Below, in pieces: positions 32,744 to 44,627 of a stretch of 64,000 nt of DNA (position 1 is its first letter; every line of letters begins with the position of its first letter). A program made the position numbers and the translations under genes. Below the pieces are notes generated by a model. The model was not told the DNA's origin, searched no databases, and was given only the letters and a program-made list of their open reading frames with translations. Source of the DNA: Macrolepiota albuminosa (taxonomy: Eukaryota > Basidiomycota > Agaricomycetes > Agaricales > Agaricaceae); the NCBI GenBank assembly GCA_027475525.1, contig JAMWFC010000049.1:3828947-3892946 (forward strand). Reading direction: 5' to 3'.

Positions 32744-35700
32744 GTGGATGTATGTCCACCTACGTCCTCACAAGTCAAGTTGGAAGACTTGAAAGACAGC
32801 ATCCGAGAGGCGGAAGCCTCAGAAGAGGGGGACACACGGTCCCTATGGGAGCGACCAGCCCCCCTACCAGAGTACGACTGGGCATATGACCCCCGCATGC
32901 CGCAGGAGTGGAACGTGCTAGTGGCAGCCACGTGTGCGCAAAATGCGCACCAGAGACGGATGACCGTCAAACCAGCGTATCGCCAGCCAGCCTTGGACGA
33001 GGTGTCCGTAGCGTACTCACTTGTACGTGAGGGAAGAAGTCTCATGGCTTATAAGACAGCAGCAGCGGGTGCTCTGCTGAGACTACATATACCCAATGAC
33101 AGTGTCAATTGGGTGCTTGCAATGCGCAAGCAGTATGCACCGCCGCCTCGACCACCCTCAGAGACGGTGGAAGTACTTCCCCCGGTACGTATGAAGGGGA
33201 AGCAGAAGGCAACAAGCCTTCGTGAGGAAGATATTCCTCGGTTGCGTCAGCAATGGCAAGAAGAATTCGCCGACATGGTCAACGGGACCAAGGAGGAGCT
33301 GCCGCCATGGCGGGAGGTGAACCATGAGATTAATCTCATAGACAAGAGCAAGCAGTATAAGTATCACTTGCCGCGCTGCCCGCGCGCCCTCCAGGAGCAA
33401 CTACGTGATAAGACTAATCACTATTTGAATGCTCAATGGTGGTCCCTGTGCACCACCGCTCAAGCTGCACCATTATTGTGCATTCTGAAGAAGGATGGAA
33501 CCCTTTGAACAGCTCTTGATGCGCGTCAGCGCAATGACAACACCATAAAGGATGTAACTCCTTTACCAGATCAAGAGGTGATCCAGGAAGACGTGGCTCA
33601 GGCGAAGTATCGCTCAAAGATTGACCTTACTGACACTTACAAGCAGGTGCACATTTGCACCGAAGATGTACCCAAGACCGTATTTGCATCGATCATGGGC
33701 ACGTTCACGAGCAACATAATGCAGATTGGAGACTGTAATGCTCCAGCAACTTTCCAGAGGCTAATGACCTCTATCTTCCGAGATGTAATAGGACGTTTTA
33801 TGCACGTCTACCTAGATGACATATTCATCTACTCGGATTCCATGGAGGAGCATGAGCAGCACCTCAGAGTCGTATTCAAACGACTGTGCAAGTACAAGTT
33901 GTACTTGAAGTGGAAGAAATGTGAGCTCTACGCTCAGAGTATAGACTGCCTAGGGCATGTCATTGATGAGCAGGGTATCCACCCCGATTAGGACAAGCTC
34001 GATCGCATTCGGGGGTGGCGAACACCCCAAAACTACAATGACATCCAACGGTTCATTGGTCTTGTCAATTACATATCGAGCTTCTTGCCCGATGTTACAG
34101 CCTATACTGGGCCACTTATAGCCATGACACAGAACAGGTCACCGTTCAATTGGAGGCTGTTGCACCAGCGGTGCTTCGAGATGGTCAAACGGATCTGTAC
34201 GAAGACTCCGGTGATTTGACCAATCGACCCTAGACGGGACGAGCCTATATGGCTCATTTGCGACGCGTCCAAGACAGGCGTCGGGGCCATGTACGGCCAG
34301 GGAAGCAGCTGGCAGACGTGCCACCCAGCAGGGTTCATGTCGAAGAAGTTCACGACGGCCCAGCAAAACTATGCGGTGCATGAGCTGGAGACTCTTGCCA
34401 TACTCGAGGCCCTCCTCAAATGGGAGGATAAGCTGATGGGATATCCCATCCACATCATAACGGACCACAAGGCCCTTGAGTTCTTCAAAACTCAGGTGAA
34501 CTTGTCGCCGCGTCAGCGACGGTGGATAGACTACATGTCGAGATACCAGTTTGACATCACCTATGTTAAAGGTGAACTCAACAAAGTGGCAGACTGCTTG
34601 TCGCGCTACTTTGAGAGTGATGTAGTTGGGGAGGCTCACGAGCCTCATGAGTATGTGCAGGCAGACTGCCGCATAGACCCTGATGGAGAGGATTTACCTC
34701 TCCACCGATACCAGGAGCTCAGGGAGCATGTCCTGGAAGTACGCGCTATGCGTGACAATGAATGGAGGCGAAGCACTCGCCTTAGAGAGCAGCGTGAAGA
34801 GTGGGACGTAGCTGCCCAGTTGCTCAAGGAGCATGAAGCTGTGGACCCAGCGTCCACTAGGGAGCACGAGCGCCACGATGTCTCCGTTATGCTTGCGGAG
34901 ATGCTCGAAGGCGAATTGCCTTCCTTCCAGCCTCCTAGCCTGGTCAATGATGACTTCTGGCAGGAGGTGGTGCAGGACTATGGCGATGATTCTCTCTTTG
35001 CCGAGATAATCGCCAATCCTGACGACCATCCTCGGTTCAGGCATGAGCCTGGTGGACTGATCACGACGGAGAACCGTCAAGGGGTGGCAGTGGTCTGCCT
35101 CCCCCGTATGCGAACTATTGTGATGCGGGTCTTAGACCAGGCCCATGCCCTGGTGGGGCACTTTGGTGCCGCCCAGACATTGGGCTACATCTGGCGATGG
35201 TATTGGTAGCCACGTATGGCCCATGAAGTGACTAAGTTCTGCGCATCATGCGTAGCGTGTCAGAGGGCAAAGTTGCCCCCTGGATCCCCTCACGGGAAGC
35301 TACACCAGCTACCTGTGCCAGTGAAACCTTGGGATTCGATCGGAATGGACTTTGTAGGTCCCTTTCCCGAGTCCAAAGTGTTTGATTACCTCTGGGTAGT
35401 CATATGCTGCATGACGAGCATAGTGCACCTCATACCGGTGCGAACTACGCTGACGGCTAAGGAGCTGTCTTGGATCTACCTTAGGGAAATCGTTAGGCTG
35501 CATGGGCTGCCTAGCATCATTGTGAGCGACCGTGACTCAAAGTTCACGTCTCAATGGTGGAGAGAACTCCACAAACTGCTAGGAGCGCGACTCCTCATGT
35601 CGACGTCCTTCCATCCTCAAACGGATGGGCAGACAGAGCGGGCTAACCGCAGTATAGGTCAGATTCTGAGGGCAGTTGTTCGCCCTGACCAACGGGACTG

Positions 35701-35947
35701 GGTGGACTGGTGTCCACTCACTGAGTTCGCAATTAACGCGAGTATCTCAGATACCACAGGGTATGTGCCCTTTGAACTCAATGGAGGGTACTTGCCCTCC
35801 ATGCTGCACGAAGTTCGTGCTGATACAGTGGCTCACCGCGGAGTTGTCGAGTTCGCCAGGCAGGCCCTGGAGAACATTGCGGTGGCGCATGACGCCATCA
35901 TAGAGGCGCGAGTCTTTCAGGCGAAAAACGCCAATCACCGTAGGCGA
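32744..35947 (+). pseudogene. E5b RT, RNase H and integrase (interrupted)
   Basis: One frame with stops at 33506-33508, 33989-33991, 34216-34218 and 35207-35209. RT: ILKKDGTL, DLTDTYKQVHI, CNAPATFQRLM, catalytic VYLDDIFIYSD. RNase H: WLICDASKTGVGAMYGQ, ITDHKALEFF. Integrase: HHCC zinc site (HALVGHFG..., CASCVACQRAK) and core with GMDFVGPFP, IIVSDRDSKF and QTDGQTERANR giving D, D, E. It breaks after NANHRRR at 35947, where the E6 LTR starts. Several stops stand where Arg is expected. Confidence 0.9.
35944..35947. repeat. Target-site duplication GCGA, left copy
   Basis: GCGA precedes LTR1 and recurs at 61867-61870 after the outer 5' LTR. Removing 35948-61870 restores an uninterrupted integrase frame (CGT AGG CGA GCA GAC), so this is the insertion footprint. 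Confidence 0.9.
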
Positions 35948-36990
35948 TGATGACGCCAACTGTGGTTGGGTGCGCTGGACGTATACGCAGTACAACGCCG
36001 TCTCCAGCGCCTGGCTTACAGGTTTGTGAGGAGTCCCGGCAGGGTCCCGGTGTGCTCGAGCAGAGGTGATAGGGCGATGCGCTAGACGATAGCGCCTCGG
36101 GTGCTACCTAGCAAGTGGTAAGCGTCGTAGTTTAGGAGAAGTTATAGAGAAATAAACGAATAGCACAGCGTAGCGTGCCCGTAGGTGGCACCGTAAACAA
36201 CGAAGACGAGATAGACGAAGCTAGCGCCGAACTTGGTGGCAAAGTCAGGCAACGCTAGCGCAATTTGAACGCTAAGTGTAACTGGGTGCTCAAGAGGTTA
36301 CGATTCGTTGTTATATACATGGCGAGTAGCTAGTTTTTATACTATGCGCTACATTATTTCCAAAATAAGTCCATTGACGGCGCTACCGATTAGCGCCTCT
36401 CTTCGTGACTGTAGCTAACGGCCACCTGTCAACGGCGACCTGCAGCACATGGGTGACGGCGACCAACGGCGACTCTAAAACTACTTAGAAGTGGTACGAG
36501 TTTGCTCACTTTTTGATGTAATTTAATTGGCCATGCCATCCCGGGGTATGGTCAGGGAATCCTCAACAGACGCCGTGAGCGCTAATTCTGGTGCTAAACA
36601 TTGTACCATCTTTTGATAGATTTAAATGTCGGGTCTGCGTGTATCCTGTCTCGTCGTCATTGATTCTTTTAGACTTCTGATTGAGGTGCCTCGGTGATTG
36701 ACAGCGCCAATTGCTAACTCCTTCCAGTACTGATCGGGGTTTGGTCAGAGTCACCTCCCGCCGTTATGCTAGCGCTATGAGTCCTGAGTCTTCTTGGTCT
36801 TCAAAGTAACTGAGTGGAGTGCGCTGAGGGGCTGATACTGGTGATTGAGATGAATGGATAAGTCTTGCCATAGAGCGCCCGTGCTAGGTCTGCTCTGTAC
36901 CCAAGGCTGGTTGCTAGAGCCTTTAGTGTGTCAAGTGTTGGTCGGCCTATAATGTCCCTTGATGCGCTCAGTCCGAGTAGAAGCCTATCA
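35948..36990 (-). repeat. LTR1, 3' LTR of E6-outer
   Basis: 1043 bp from TGATGACGCCAACTGTGG to GAAGCCTATCA on the plus strand. It shares CTGTGGTT, GGGCGATGCGCT, TACCGATTAGCGCC and ACCATCTTTTG with LTR4, where LTR2 and LTR3 have CTGTAGTT, GGGCGGTGCGCT, TACCAATTAGCGCC and ACCATATTTTG. A polypurine tract (TCTCCCCCC on the plus strand) follows at 36991. Confidence 0.95.
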
Positions 36991-37136
36991 TCTCCCCCCA
37001 ACTGAAAAATTGACTGTCCTCAGTCAAATGCCGTCGTTAATTTGACTGCGCTACGGTCCGTATAATGCCGCCGGCGCCTTATAAAAGTCGTTTTCCGTAC
37101 TTCACCTTCCCGTGTTTTCCTTCCCATCTTTCCAGC

Positions 37137-38849
37137 ATGTCCACTTCTTTTGATGCCTCTGCTCTCCGCAATTTCCTGGCTAAGGCCTCCTATTTATTTG
37201 ATCGCGCTAAGTCTGTCGGTCCCGCCGATGCGCCGCAAACCGTCCCTGGCATTATGCAACTTTATCGACGCTGGCTCGTGGTCCACGGCTCCGACAGTTT
37301 CTGGGAGCGGGGTGACGAGGTTCGCAAGTGGTGTGTGGCCCGGTACCGCGAGTTCGAGGGTGCCCATTGGTTGCGCCCTTTTGTGGACCTTTTCGTAAGT
37401 TTCTAAGTTTGATTTTGGCTTTGTGGCGCTAAGGTTCAGCGCCCATACTAGGCTCCCTCCTTATCTGACGAGATCGACGCATTGTTGGCTAGTACCCTGA
37501 GGGCTGCTGGTTTCCTACCGCGTCTCTGCCTTGCTATTGGTGTGATGCGTTGAAATGAGGCTGCGCCTTCAACGGGATTCGTACTCGTGAACGTGGTAGG
37601 AACGCCATTATGCAAAGGAACTATGAGCGCGCGGTGTTGGTTTGTAACGCCCAGGACTTCGTGCTGCAGCAACGTGATCTGGCGGCTACTCACCAACCCA
37701 TGGTAATCAGCGCAGCCAGCCTGGCGCTGCCGACTACCCAGGATGGTACTACCATGGCGGCACCTTTTGCTCGCTCTCCTCGTCGTCCCGTTCTTTTGAA
37801 ACATAAGCCTGTTGTCGCATCTCCTGGCAAGAGCCCTGGTAAGCGCCGCGAGCTAGTGCCTGCTACGCCTGTGGTTTTGTCTTTGACCGAGTCTTCTACG
37901 GATGAGGGGGAGGGCACTGAGAGGGATGCCGAGGGAGAGGATGATGATGAAGCTGAGCCCGTTGTTGATGCCGATGCGCTATTGGCGGTACGCGCTCTCC
38001 TGCTTCGCCTTACTCCCCCTATCGCCGCTAACCCTCGTCAGAGTGGCCCCAGTGGTAACCAGTACGCATTTTCCTAACTTCTCTTTTCTTCGCGTGCTAA
38101 CTTCTTGACTGATAGGTCCCCCACTCCTGTTCCCGCCGTCGTGGCTATCCCTGCTGCCGAAGATGTCGTTATGTCTGACGCTGGCGCTACCCCTGCCCCC
38201 GAGTCGGTTGCGGCTAGCGACACTCCGGTGGCTCTCCCTATTACTCCGTCCCTTACTCCTCCCCACAGCTCCCCTTCTTTTACTAGTAGTCGCGAGACTT
38301 CTGCGGCGCCGGAGTCCGAAGGAACCCTGGTGCTGGAAGGTGAGCGTCGTCGCCGCTGGAGATACTTGCCTCCCTACGGCATCCATCTTTCTTCCGCCAG
38401 AGCTATGTCCCCCGGCGATGAGCGCCATGAGTAGACACCCCGTGCGCCTGTAACTGTCCGGGTATGTCCGTCTTTGTTCGTTCCCCTTTTTCTCCCCTTT
38501 TCTAACCTTCCATAAGTTTGATCCCTTTTGGACGCCCCCTCCCGCCATGCGAGTTTCTGGCGATGCCTTCCCTTGGCTCGGGGACGAGTTCTCCTATCCC
38601 ATTACCCCTCTCCATCCTTCTGCCAACCTTCACCAGCAACTCCGTCATATCGAGGATGCGACCGAAGCCGTTGGTCGCGAACTTGCCAACCTGCGTCCTC
38701 GCGTTTCCACCTTAGCTCGCCGCGAGCGCCTCCTTCTCGAGCTTCATGACGATATTACAGCTGCGCTTGAGTGGCAAGCGAGTAACTCGATCCAGGACGG
38801 GGACTTGCTTTCTTTGGGCGATCCCGCCCTTCCCGAGTATGATCCGTAG
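37137..38849 (+). pseudogene. E6-outer gene A, broken copy
   Basis: A near copy of inner gene A with the same TATA string and exon 1 (37137-37394, 86 codons, GTAAGT donor). Within exon 2 it jumps from GCTAGTACC to CTGAGGGC, deleting about 806 bp (rest of exon 2, exons 3-5 and the start of exon 6, including the first two cysteines of the cluster) at an ACC microhomology. The frame is lost and meets TGA near 37553. Further on a Trp codon present in the inner copy is TAG at 38432-38434. AATAAA is at 38925-38930. Confidence 0.8.
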
Positions 38850-39370
38850 TTGCCGACCCTTAGCGCTTTTAAACTTTTATGGACTTTGTCTTTTTGATAC
38901 GAACTTTGTAGTGTGTGATACTAAAATAAACGCCTCCCTTGGCTTCAAATCGTCAGTTTGTAAGTAATCAAAAGAAAATAAGTAAAAAGGGGAAACGCTC
39001 AGTAGATCATCACAGCGCAAAAACCCCTTTGCCGACGCGGTCCAATAGCCATTACCGCGCCAGCCTAAGTTGAAAATAAGAACTGTCTGGAAATAAATAA
39101 GCGGATCCATGTAAGAAGTAGCGCGTATAAAGAAATAGAAAACCAGTGATCGCTTATGTCCGTTTAGTGCGGTTGTGAGTAAGCGCTGAACATCAAATGT
39201 CGATTCCCTTTTTGGAGGGACCCAGAATAAGTTAAACACTTTTGATTGGCTAGCGCTCCTGTTAGGGTCCTGGCTCCTTGAGAAAAGTCCTCCCACGCTG
39301 TCGCTAATCGAAACACTTCCCGTGTCCTATAAATTACTTATGCATCAACTCGATTCCATCAGTCTTCGCG

Positions 39371-39891
39371 ATGGCCACCCCGTCTGGTTGTGTGTGGACT
39401 CGAAGCTGTGATTGCGCCTATGTTACCATGGACCCTCCCACCTTTCGGGACCGGGCCACCTCGTTCTTTCATCATTACCTCCCGAGGGTATTCCTAAGTT
39501 GGCTGACAAAGTAGTCGAGTTGGGTCGTTGCTGTCGGCTTCTGCGGGCTGCTTGTGAAATTTGGGGAGATGCGTCCCCGTTAACGCGTTTTGGTACAGAG
39601 GCTACTTGGAGTCAGGCTTTCCATGTGCGTGTCTTGCTATTCTTGGCGCACTCCTTCTGACAGTCGCCCAAATCCAGGAAATCGCCACTGAAGACACGGC
39701 GGATCGTCTTCAACTTTTGATGGAGGAAAGCTATTACCTGGTTAGTAACTGAGCCATCACCTCTCCTTCCGTGTCTAACGGCTCTTTTCCCTTAGTCCCC
39801 TCGCAAGTATACCGGCGCTCGTCTCTTTCGTGGTCCCCTCGAGGGGCCGACGGTTGTTAGCAAGCGCATTTCTTGGTTCGGCCCTTCTTGA
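39371..39891 (+). pseudogene. E6-outer gene B, one-base frameshift
   Basis: Same three-exon layout as inner gene B: exon 1 39371-39624 (254 bases against 255), exon 2 39678-39740 (63), exon 3 39796-39891 (96, longer end). The missing base lies between FFHHY and EGIPKLADKVVELG. TATAAAT at 39328-39334 lies 43 bases upstream of the ATG, the same distance as in the inner copy. The protein is clearly diverged from inner B although the neighbouring gene A and the LTRs are nearly identical. Confidence 0.7.
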
Positions 39892-40145
39892 CCTGTCGCG
39901 TGTTGTTTTTCTCCCCCCCCCCTTATTGTTTGAGTGAGGCGATCCCATCTTCTTCGCAGCGCCACCGGCCTAACATATTCCCAGCTTTTTGCTTCTTTTG
40001 CCGTAGTTATATGAAATACATCGTTGTTGTCGCGTCCTCGTGATGGTGCCGCATAAGTTCTGTTTCCTAAGTCCCTTCAACCCTGCATAATGTCACTAGG
40101 TATATATCTGAGATTTCCGGGCCTAGCGTTGTTAAGTTTTTCGGA

Positions 40146-40836
40146 ATGCCTACTCCCTCTTTCTTTCTCGAAGACATCACCTCCGTCCCTCGTCCCGAGG
40201 TTTTAGATCGCCTCGAGATGTTCTTTGCTCGACTGCCTCCAGGCGGTATCCGACACCACAATGGAAATATCCTTACCCTGATTCGGCGCTACCGGTTACT
40301 TCTGGCTATGGCCCAGGAGTGGCTCGTAGAGTCCGAACAGCATCCCAACGTGGTAAGTTTCTGTCATCAGGGTTACGTGTCCTTCCAGCCTTCTATTTCG
40401 GGTAGCACAAAAAGCTTGGAGTACCTACTCCTCGAAACGGATAATGTTGTTAGTTCCTCTTCTTTTCCCGCTCCTACGTTCAGGTTTGCTGACCCCCAGC
40501 TTCAGACTTTGAAGTGGTTGCCCTTGCCAGACCTGATTGACGACGAAGTTCGTGCTGCCACGCTTCAGCGCGTCATCATACCGTTTACGCCTCTAGCTCC
40601 TCGCTTCGGAGCTGGAGCGCCTCCTGCCCCCATACATGAGTCTCCACCCGGTTCCTTCACCTTTCGCTTCGGAGCTGGAGCACCGCCTGCTCCCATAAAC
40701 AAATCTCCCACCGGCTCCTCCACCATTCGCGCTGGAGCGCCGCCTGCTCCCACCAATGAATCTCCTCCTGACTTCTCCACCTTTCCTCCGGGGACCTTTC
40801 CCTCTACTCCATTGCCTATTCTCCCCCCTGCACCGC
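40146..40836 (+). CDS. E6-outer gene C, 5' part, interrupted by E6-inner
   Basis: Exon 1 40146-40352 (69 codons: VLDRLEMFFARLPPGGI, LTLIRRYRLLLAMAQEW), exon 2 40389-40448 (20 codons), exon 3 from 40506 (WLPLPDLIDDEV). It continues with a Pro-rich C-terminus made of GAGAPPAP repeats with a 63-bp period. TATATAT is at 40101-40107. Exon 3 is cut at 40836 by LTR2 and resumes at 54166, ending VRGPRRRA-TAA at 54246-54248. 331 plus 83 bases is divisible by three, so before the insertion this was an intact gene of about 226 codons. Intron 1 would be only 36 bp. Function unknown. Confidence 0.65.
40833..40836. repeat. Target-site duplication CCGC of E6-inner, left copy
   Basis: CCGC precedes LTR2 and recurs at 54162-54165 after LTR3. 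Deleting 40837-54165 joins gene C in frame, which proves nesting and excludes a tandem array. Confidence 0.9.
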
Positions 40837-41879
40837 TGATGACGCCAACTGTAGTTGGGTGCGCTGGACGTATACGCAGTACAACGCCGTCTCCAGCGCC
40901 TGGCGTACGGGTTTGTGAGGAGTCCCGGCAGGGTCCCGGTGTGCTCGAGCAGAGGTGATAGGGCGGTGCGCTAGACGATAGCGCCTCGGGTGCTACCTAG
41001 CAAGTGGTAAGCGTCGTAGTTTAGGAGAAGTTATAGAGAAAGAAACGAATAGCGCAGCGTAGTGTGCCCGTAGGTGGCACCGTAAACGACGAAGACGAGA
41101 TAGACGAAGCTAGCGCCGAACTTGGTGGCAAAGTCAGGCAACGCTAGCGCGATTTGAACGCTAAGTGTAACTGGGTGCTCAAGAGGTTACGATTCGTTTT
41201 TATATACATGGCAAGTAGCTAGTTTTTATACTATGCGCTACATTATTTCCAAAATAAGTCCATTGACGGCGCTACCAATTAGCGCCTCCCTTCGTGACTG
41301 TAGCTAACGGCCACCTGTCAACGGCGACCTGCAGCACATGGGTGACGGCGACCAACGGCGACTCTAAAACTACTTAGAAGTGGTACGAGTTTGCTCACTT
41401 TTTGATGTAATTTAATTGGCCATGCCATCCCGGGGTATGGTCGGGGAATCCTCGACAGACGCCGTGAGCGCTAATTCCGGCGCTAAACATTGTACCATAT
41501 TTTGATAGATTTAAATGTCGGGTCTGCGTGTATCCTGTCTCGTCGTCATTGATTCTTTTAGACTTCTGATTGAGGTGCCTCGGTGATTGACAGCGCCAAT
41601 TGCTAACTCCTTCCAGTACTGATCGGGGTTTGGTCAGAGTCCCCTCCCGCCGTTATGCTAGCGCTATGAGTCCTGAGTCTTCTTGGTCTTCAAAGTAACT
41701 GAGTGGAGTGCGCTGAGGGGCTGATACTGGTGATTGAGATGAATGGATAAGTCTTGCCATAGAGCGCCCGCGCTAGGGCTGCTCTGTACCCAAGGCTGGT
41801 CGCTAGAGCCTTTAGTGTGTCAAGTGTTGGTCGGCCTATAATGTCCCTTGATGCGCTCAGTCCGAGTAGAAGCCTATCA
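40837..41879 (-). repeat. LTR2, 3' LTR of E6-inner
   Basis: 1043 bp, TGATGACGCC...GAAGCCTATCA on the plus strand. In the parts I compared with LTR3 I saw one difference (CGTTTTTATA against CGTTGTTATA near 41197), so the insertion is recent. The minus-strand polypurine tract is at 41880-41892. Confidence 0.95.
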
Positions 41880-41967
41880 TCTCCCCCCAACTGAAAAATT
41901 GACTGTCCTCAGTCAAACGCCGTCGTTAATTTGACTGCGCTACGGTCCGTATAATGCCGCCGGCGCC

Positions 41968-41976
41968 TTATAAAAG
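41968..41976 (+). promoter_or_regulatory. TATA box of gene A
   Basis: TTATAAAAG lies 58 bases before the gene A ATG, just outside LTR2, and is conserved at the same place before outer gene A. A core promoter here means the cargo gene has its own transcription start on the strand opposite to the element. Confidence 0.7.
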
Positions 41977-42025
41977 TCGTTTTCCGTACTTCACCTTCCC
42001 GTGTTTTCCTTCCCATCTTCCCAGT

Positions 42026-44546
42026 ATGTCCACTTCTTTCGACGCCTCTGCTCTCCGCAATTTCCTGGCTAAGGCCTCCTATTTATTTGATCGCGCTAAG
42101 TCTGTCGGTCCCGCCGATGCGCCACAAACCGTCCCTGGTATTATGCAACTCTATCGGCGCTGGCTCGTGGTCCGCGGCTCCGACAGTTCCTGGGAGCGGG
42201 GTGACGAGGTTCGCGAGTGGTGCGTGGCCCGGTACCGTGAGTATGAGGGTGCCGATTGGTTGCGCCCTTTCGCGGACCTTTTCGTAAGTTTTCTAAGTTT
42301 GATTTTGGCGTTGTGGCGCTAAGGTTCAGCGCCCATACTAGGCTCCTTCCTTATCTGACGAGATCGACGCGTTGTTGGCTAGCACCGAGGTTAGCGAAGT
42401 AAGTCCTTCCTTCTCCTCCCCCCTTTTTCCACTGTTAATCCTTGAGTAGTCGGTTGCTACGTCTCCCACCGTCGCCAGTCTTCCTACTGCCCCCTCGGCC
42501 TCTACTGTCCCTTCTGTTCCTACCGCCCCTCCTTCTTCGACTTCTGTTCCGCCTCCTTCTGTTCTTGGCAGCCCTTTTCGTGGCGCTGCTTCTTCCACTC
42601 GCCCTGCCCCAAGCGCTGCTTCTCCCGTCCGTACTGCCCCTCCCCATTCGGCCATCAAACGTATTGCCGTTTCTCGTAGCGAGCCACGACCCGGCCCGAC
42701 GCGCCCAACTTCTCACGGTCCTCCGCGTAATTTCGCCATTGTTATTGAACGAGCGCCTCCTGCTCGTGCTAGTTCTCCTCCCAAACGTACCGTGCGTTCT
42801 TTTCCTATCTTCCTTACTCCATTTTTGACTTCTCCCCCTTCCAGATCAATCTCCCTGCTCGTGTTCCCCCTTTGTATGTCGTAAGTGCTTTGCTTGTTGT
42901 CGCTTGACTTTAGCGCCTAAATGTTAATGTCGATAGGCGCCTAACCAGACCATGTTCACCGACGCGGAGCTTCGCGACCTTTTGCGCCTTCGCCGTGATA
43001 CTACCGTCATTGATACCGGCGTTCCGGCTGGTGTCCAAGTGCTGGGCGGCAAGAAGAAGGTTACCGTTGCGCCCTTGGAGCGTCGCGCGTTTAGGGCAAA
43101 GATTGGCGCGGTAAGCACTGTTTTGCCCCTTTGGAGGTTCATGCCGTCGCTGACTTCTTTCTTAGTGTGACAAGTGTTGGTCTGAGAACGACCCTGAGGG
43201 CTGCTGGTTTCCTACCGCGTCTCTGCCTTGCTATCGGTGCGATGCGTTGAAACGAGGCTGCGCTTTCAACGGGATTCGTACTCGTGAACGTGGTAGGGAC
43301 GCCATTATGCAAAGGAACTATGAGCGCGCAGTGTTGGTTCGTAACGCCCGGGACTTCGTGCTGCAGCAACGTGATTTGGCGGCTACTCACCAACCCACGG
43401 TAATCAGCGCAGCCAGCCTGGCGCTGCCGACTACTCAGGATGGTACTACCGTGGCGGCACCTTTTGCTCGCTCTCCTCGTCGTCCCGTCCTTTCGAAGCG
43501 TAAGCCTGTTGTCGCGTCGCCTGGCAAGAGCCCTGGTAAGCGCCGCGAGCTAGCGCCCGCTACGCCTGTGGTTTTGTCTTCGACCGAGTCTTCTACGGAT
43601 GAGGGGGAAGGTACTGAGAGGGATGCCGAGGGAGAGGATGATGATGAAGCTGAGCCCGTTGTTGATGCCGATGCGCTGTTGGCGGTACGCGCTCTCCTGC
43701 TTCGCCTTACTCCCCCTATCGCCGCTAACCCTCGTCAGAGTGACCCCAGTGGTAACCAGTACGCATTTCCCTAACTCCTCTTCTCTCCGCGTGCTAACTT
43801 CTTGACTGATAGGTCCCCCACTCCGGTTCCCGTCGTCGTGGCTATCCCTGCTGCCGAAGATGTCGTTATGTCTGACGCTGGCGCTACCCCTGCCCCCGAG
43901 TCGGTTGCGGCTAGCGACACTCCGGTGGCTCTCCCTATTACTCTGTCCCTTACTCCTCCCCACAGCTCCTCTTCTTTTCCTAGTAGTCGCGAGACTTCTG
44001 CGGCGCCGGAATCCGAAGGAACCCTGGTGCCGGAAGGTGAGCGTCGTCGCCGCTGGAGATACTTGCCTCCCTACGGCATCCATCTTTCTTCCGCCCGAGC
44101 TATGTCCCCCGGCGACGAGCGCCATGAGTGGACACCCCGTGCGCCTGTAACTGTCCGGGTACGTCCGTTTTTGTTTGTTCCCCCATTTCTCCCCTTTTCT
44201 AACCTTCCATAAGTTCGATCCCTTTTGGACTCCCCCTCCCGCCATGCGAGTTTCTGGTGACGCCTTCCCTTGGCTCGGGGACGAGTTCTCCTATCCTGTT
44301 ACCCCTCTCCGCCCTTCTGCCGACCTTCGCCAGCAACTCCGCCATATCGAGGATGCGACCGAAGCCGTTGGTCGCGAACTTGCCAACCTGCGTCCTCGTG
44401 TTTCCACCTTAGCTCGTCGCGAGCGCCTCCTTCTCGAGCTTCATGACGATATTACAGCTGCGCTTGAGTGGCAAGCGAGTAACTCGATCCAGGACGGGGA
44501 CTTGCTTCCTTTGGGCGATCCCGCCCTTCCCGAGTATGATCCGTAG
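42026..44546 (+). CDS. E6 gene A: 8-exon Zn-cluster/coiled-coil protein, antisense cargo
   Basis: Exons 42026-42283, 42342-42398, 42450-42791, 42845-42880, 42937-43110, 43166-43758, 43813-44158, 44214-44546. All seven introns are 51-58 bp with GT...AG ends and exactly preserve the frame, giving 712 residues. Exon 1 is a helical N-terminal domain (ALRNFLAKASYLFDRAK, MQLYRRWLVV). Exon 3 is Ser/Pro/Thr-rich. Exon 6 opens with CDKCWSENDPEGCW and CYRCDALKRGC, a CX2CX8CX8CX2CX6C cluster resembling fungal Zn2Cys6 DNA-binding domains, followed by basic SPRRP and SPGKSPGKRR stretches and an acidic EGEDDDEAEP stretch. Exon 8 is a probable coiled coil (LRQQLRHIEDATEAVGREL). The ATG at 42026 is the first after the TATA box. 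DNA binding is inference. Confidence 0.75.
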
Positions 44547-44621
44547 TTGCCGACCCTTAGCGCTTTTAAACTTTTATGGACTTAGTCTTTTTGATACGAA
44601 CTTTGTAGTATGTGATCCTAT

Positions 44622-44627
44622 AATAAA
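44622..44627 (+). terminator. Poly(A) signal after gene A
   Basis: AATAAA lies 76 bases after the gene A stop and is conserved after outer gene A (38925-38930). The rest of 44547-45025 shows no coding signal. Confidence 0.55.

Larger units (their letters stand above)
31570..35947 (+). mobile_element. E5b: Ty3/gypsy chromovirus copy, 5' part
   Basis: Second copy of the E5 family, starting within gag at the E4 junction. All coding is in one frame from 31571 to 35947 and resumes in the same frame at 61871. The copy is split by the 25.9-kb E6 nest, which duplicated GCGA (35944-35947 and 61867-61870). It has about ten in-frame stops but no frameshift. Confidence 0.9.

Noticed and set aside
40146..40958. 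Single-exon 270-codon gene running into LTR2
   Set aside because: Comparison with inner gene C shows three exons of equal length; the end in the LTR is an insertion artefact.
41954..42322. Gene A start at the upstream ATG at 41954
   Set aside because: It lies before the TATA box at 41968 and adds a low-complexity leader; the ATG at 42026 is the first one downstream of the promoter.
43550..44245. Long minus-strand ORF of 231 codons across gene A
   Set aside because: It is a shadow of gene A exons 6-8 in GC-rich sequence and is not kept as a frame through the introns.
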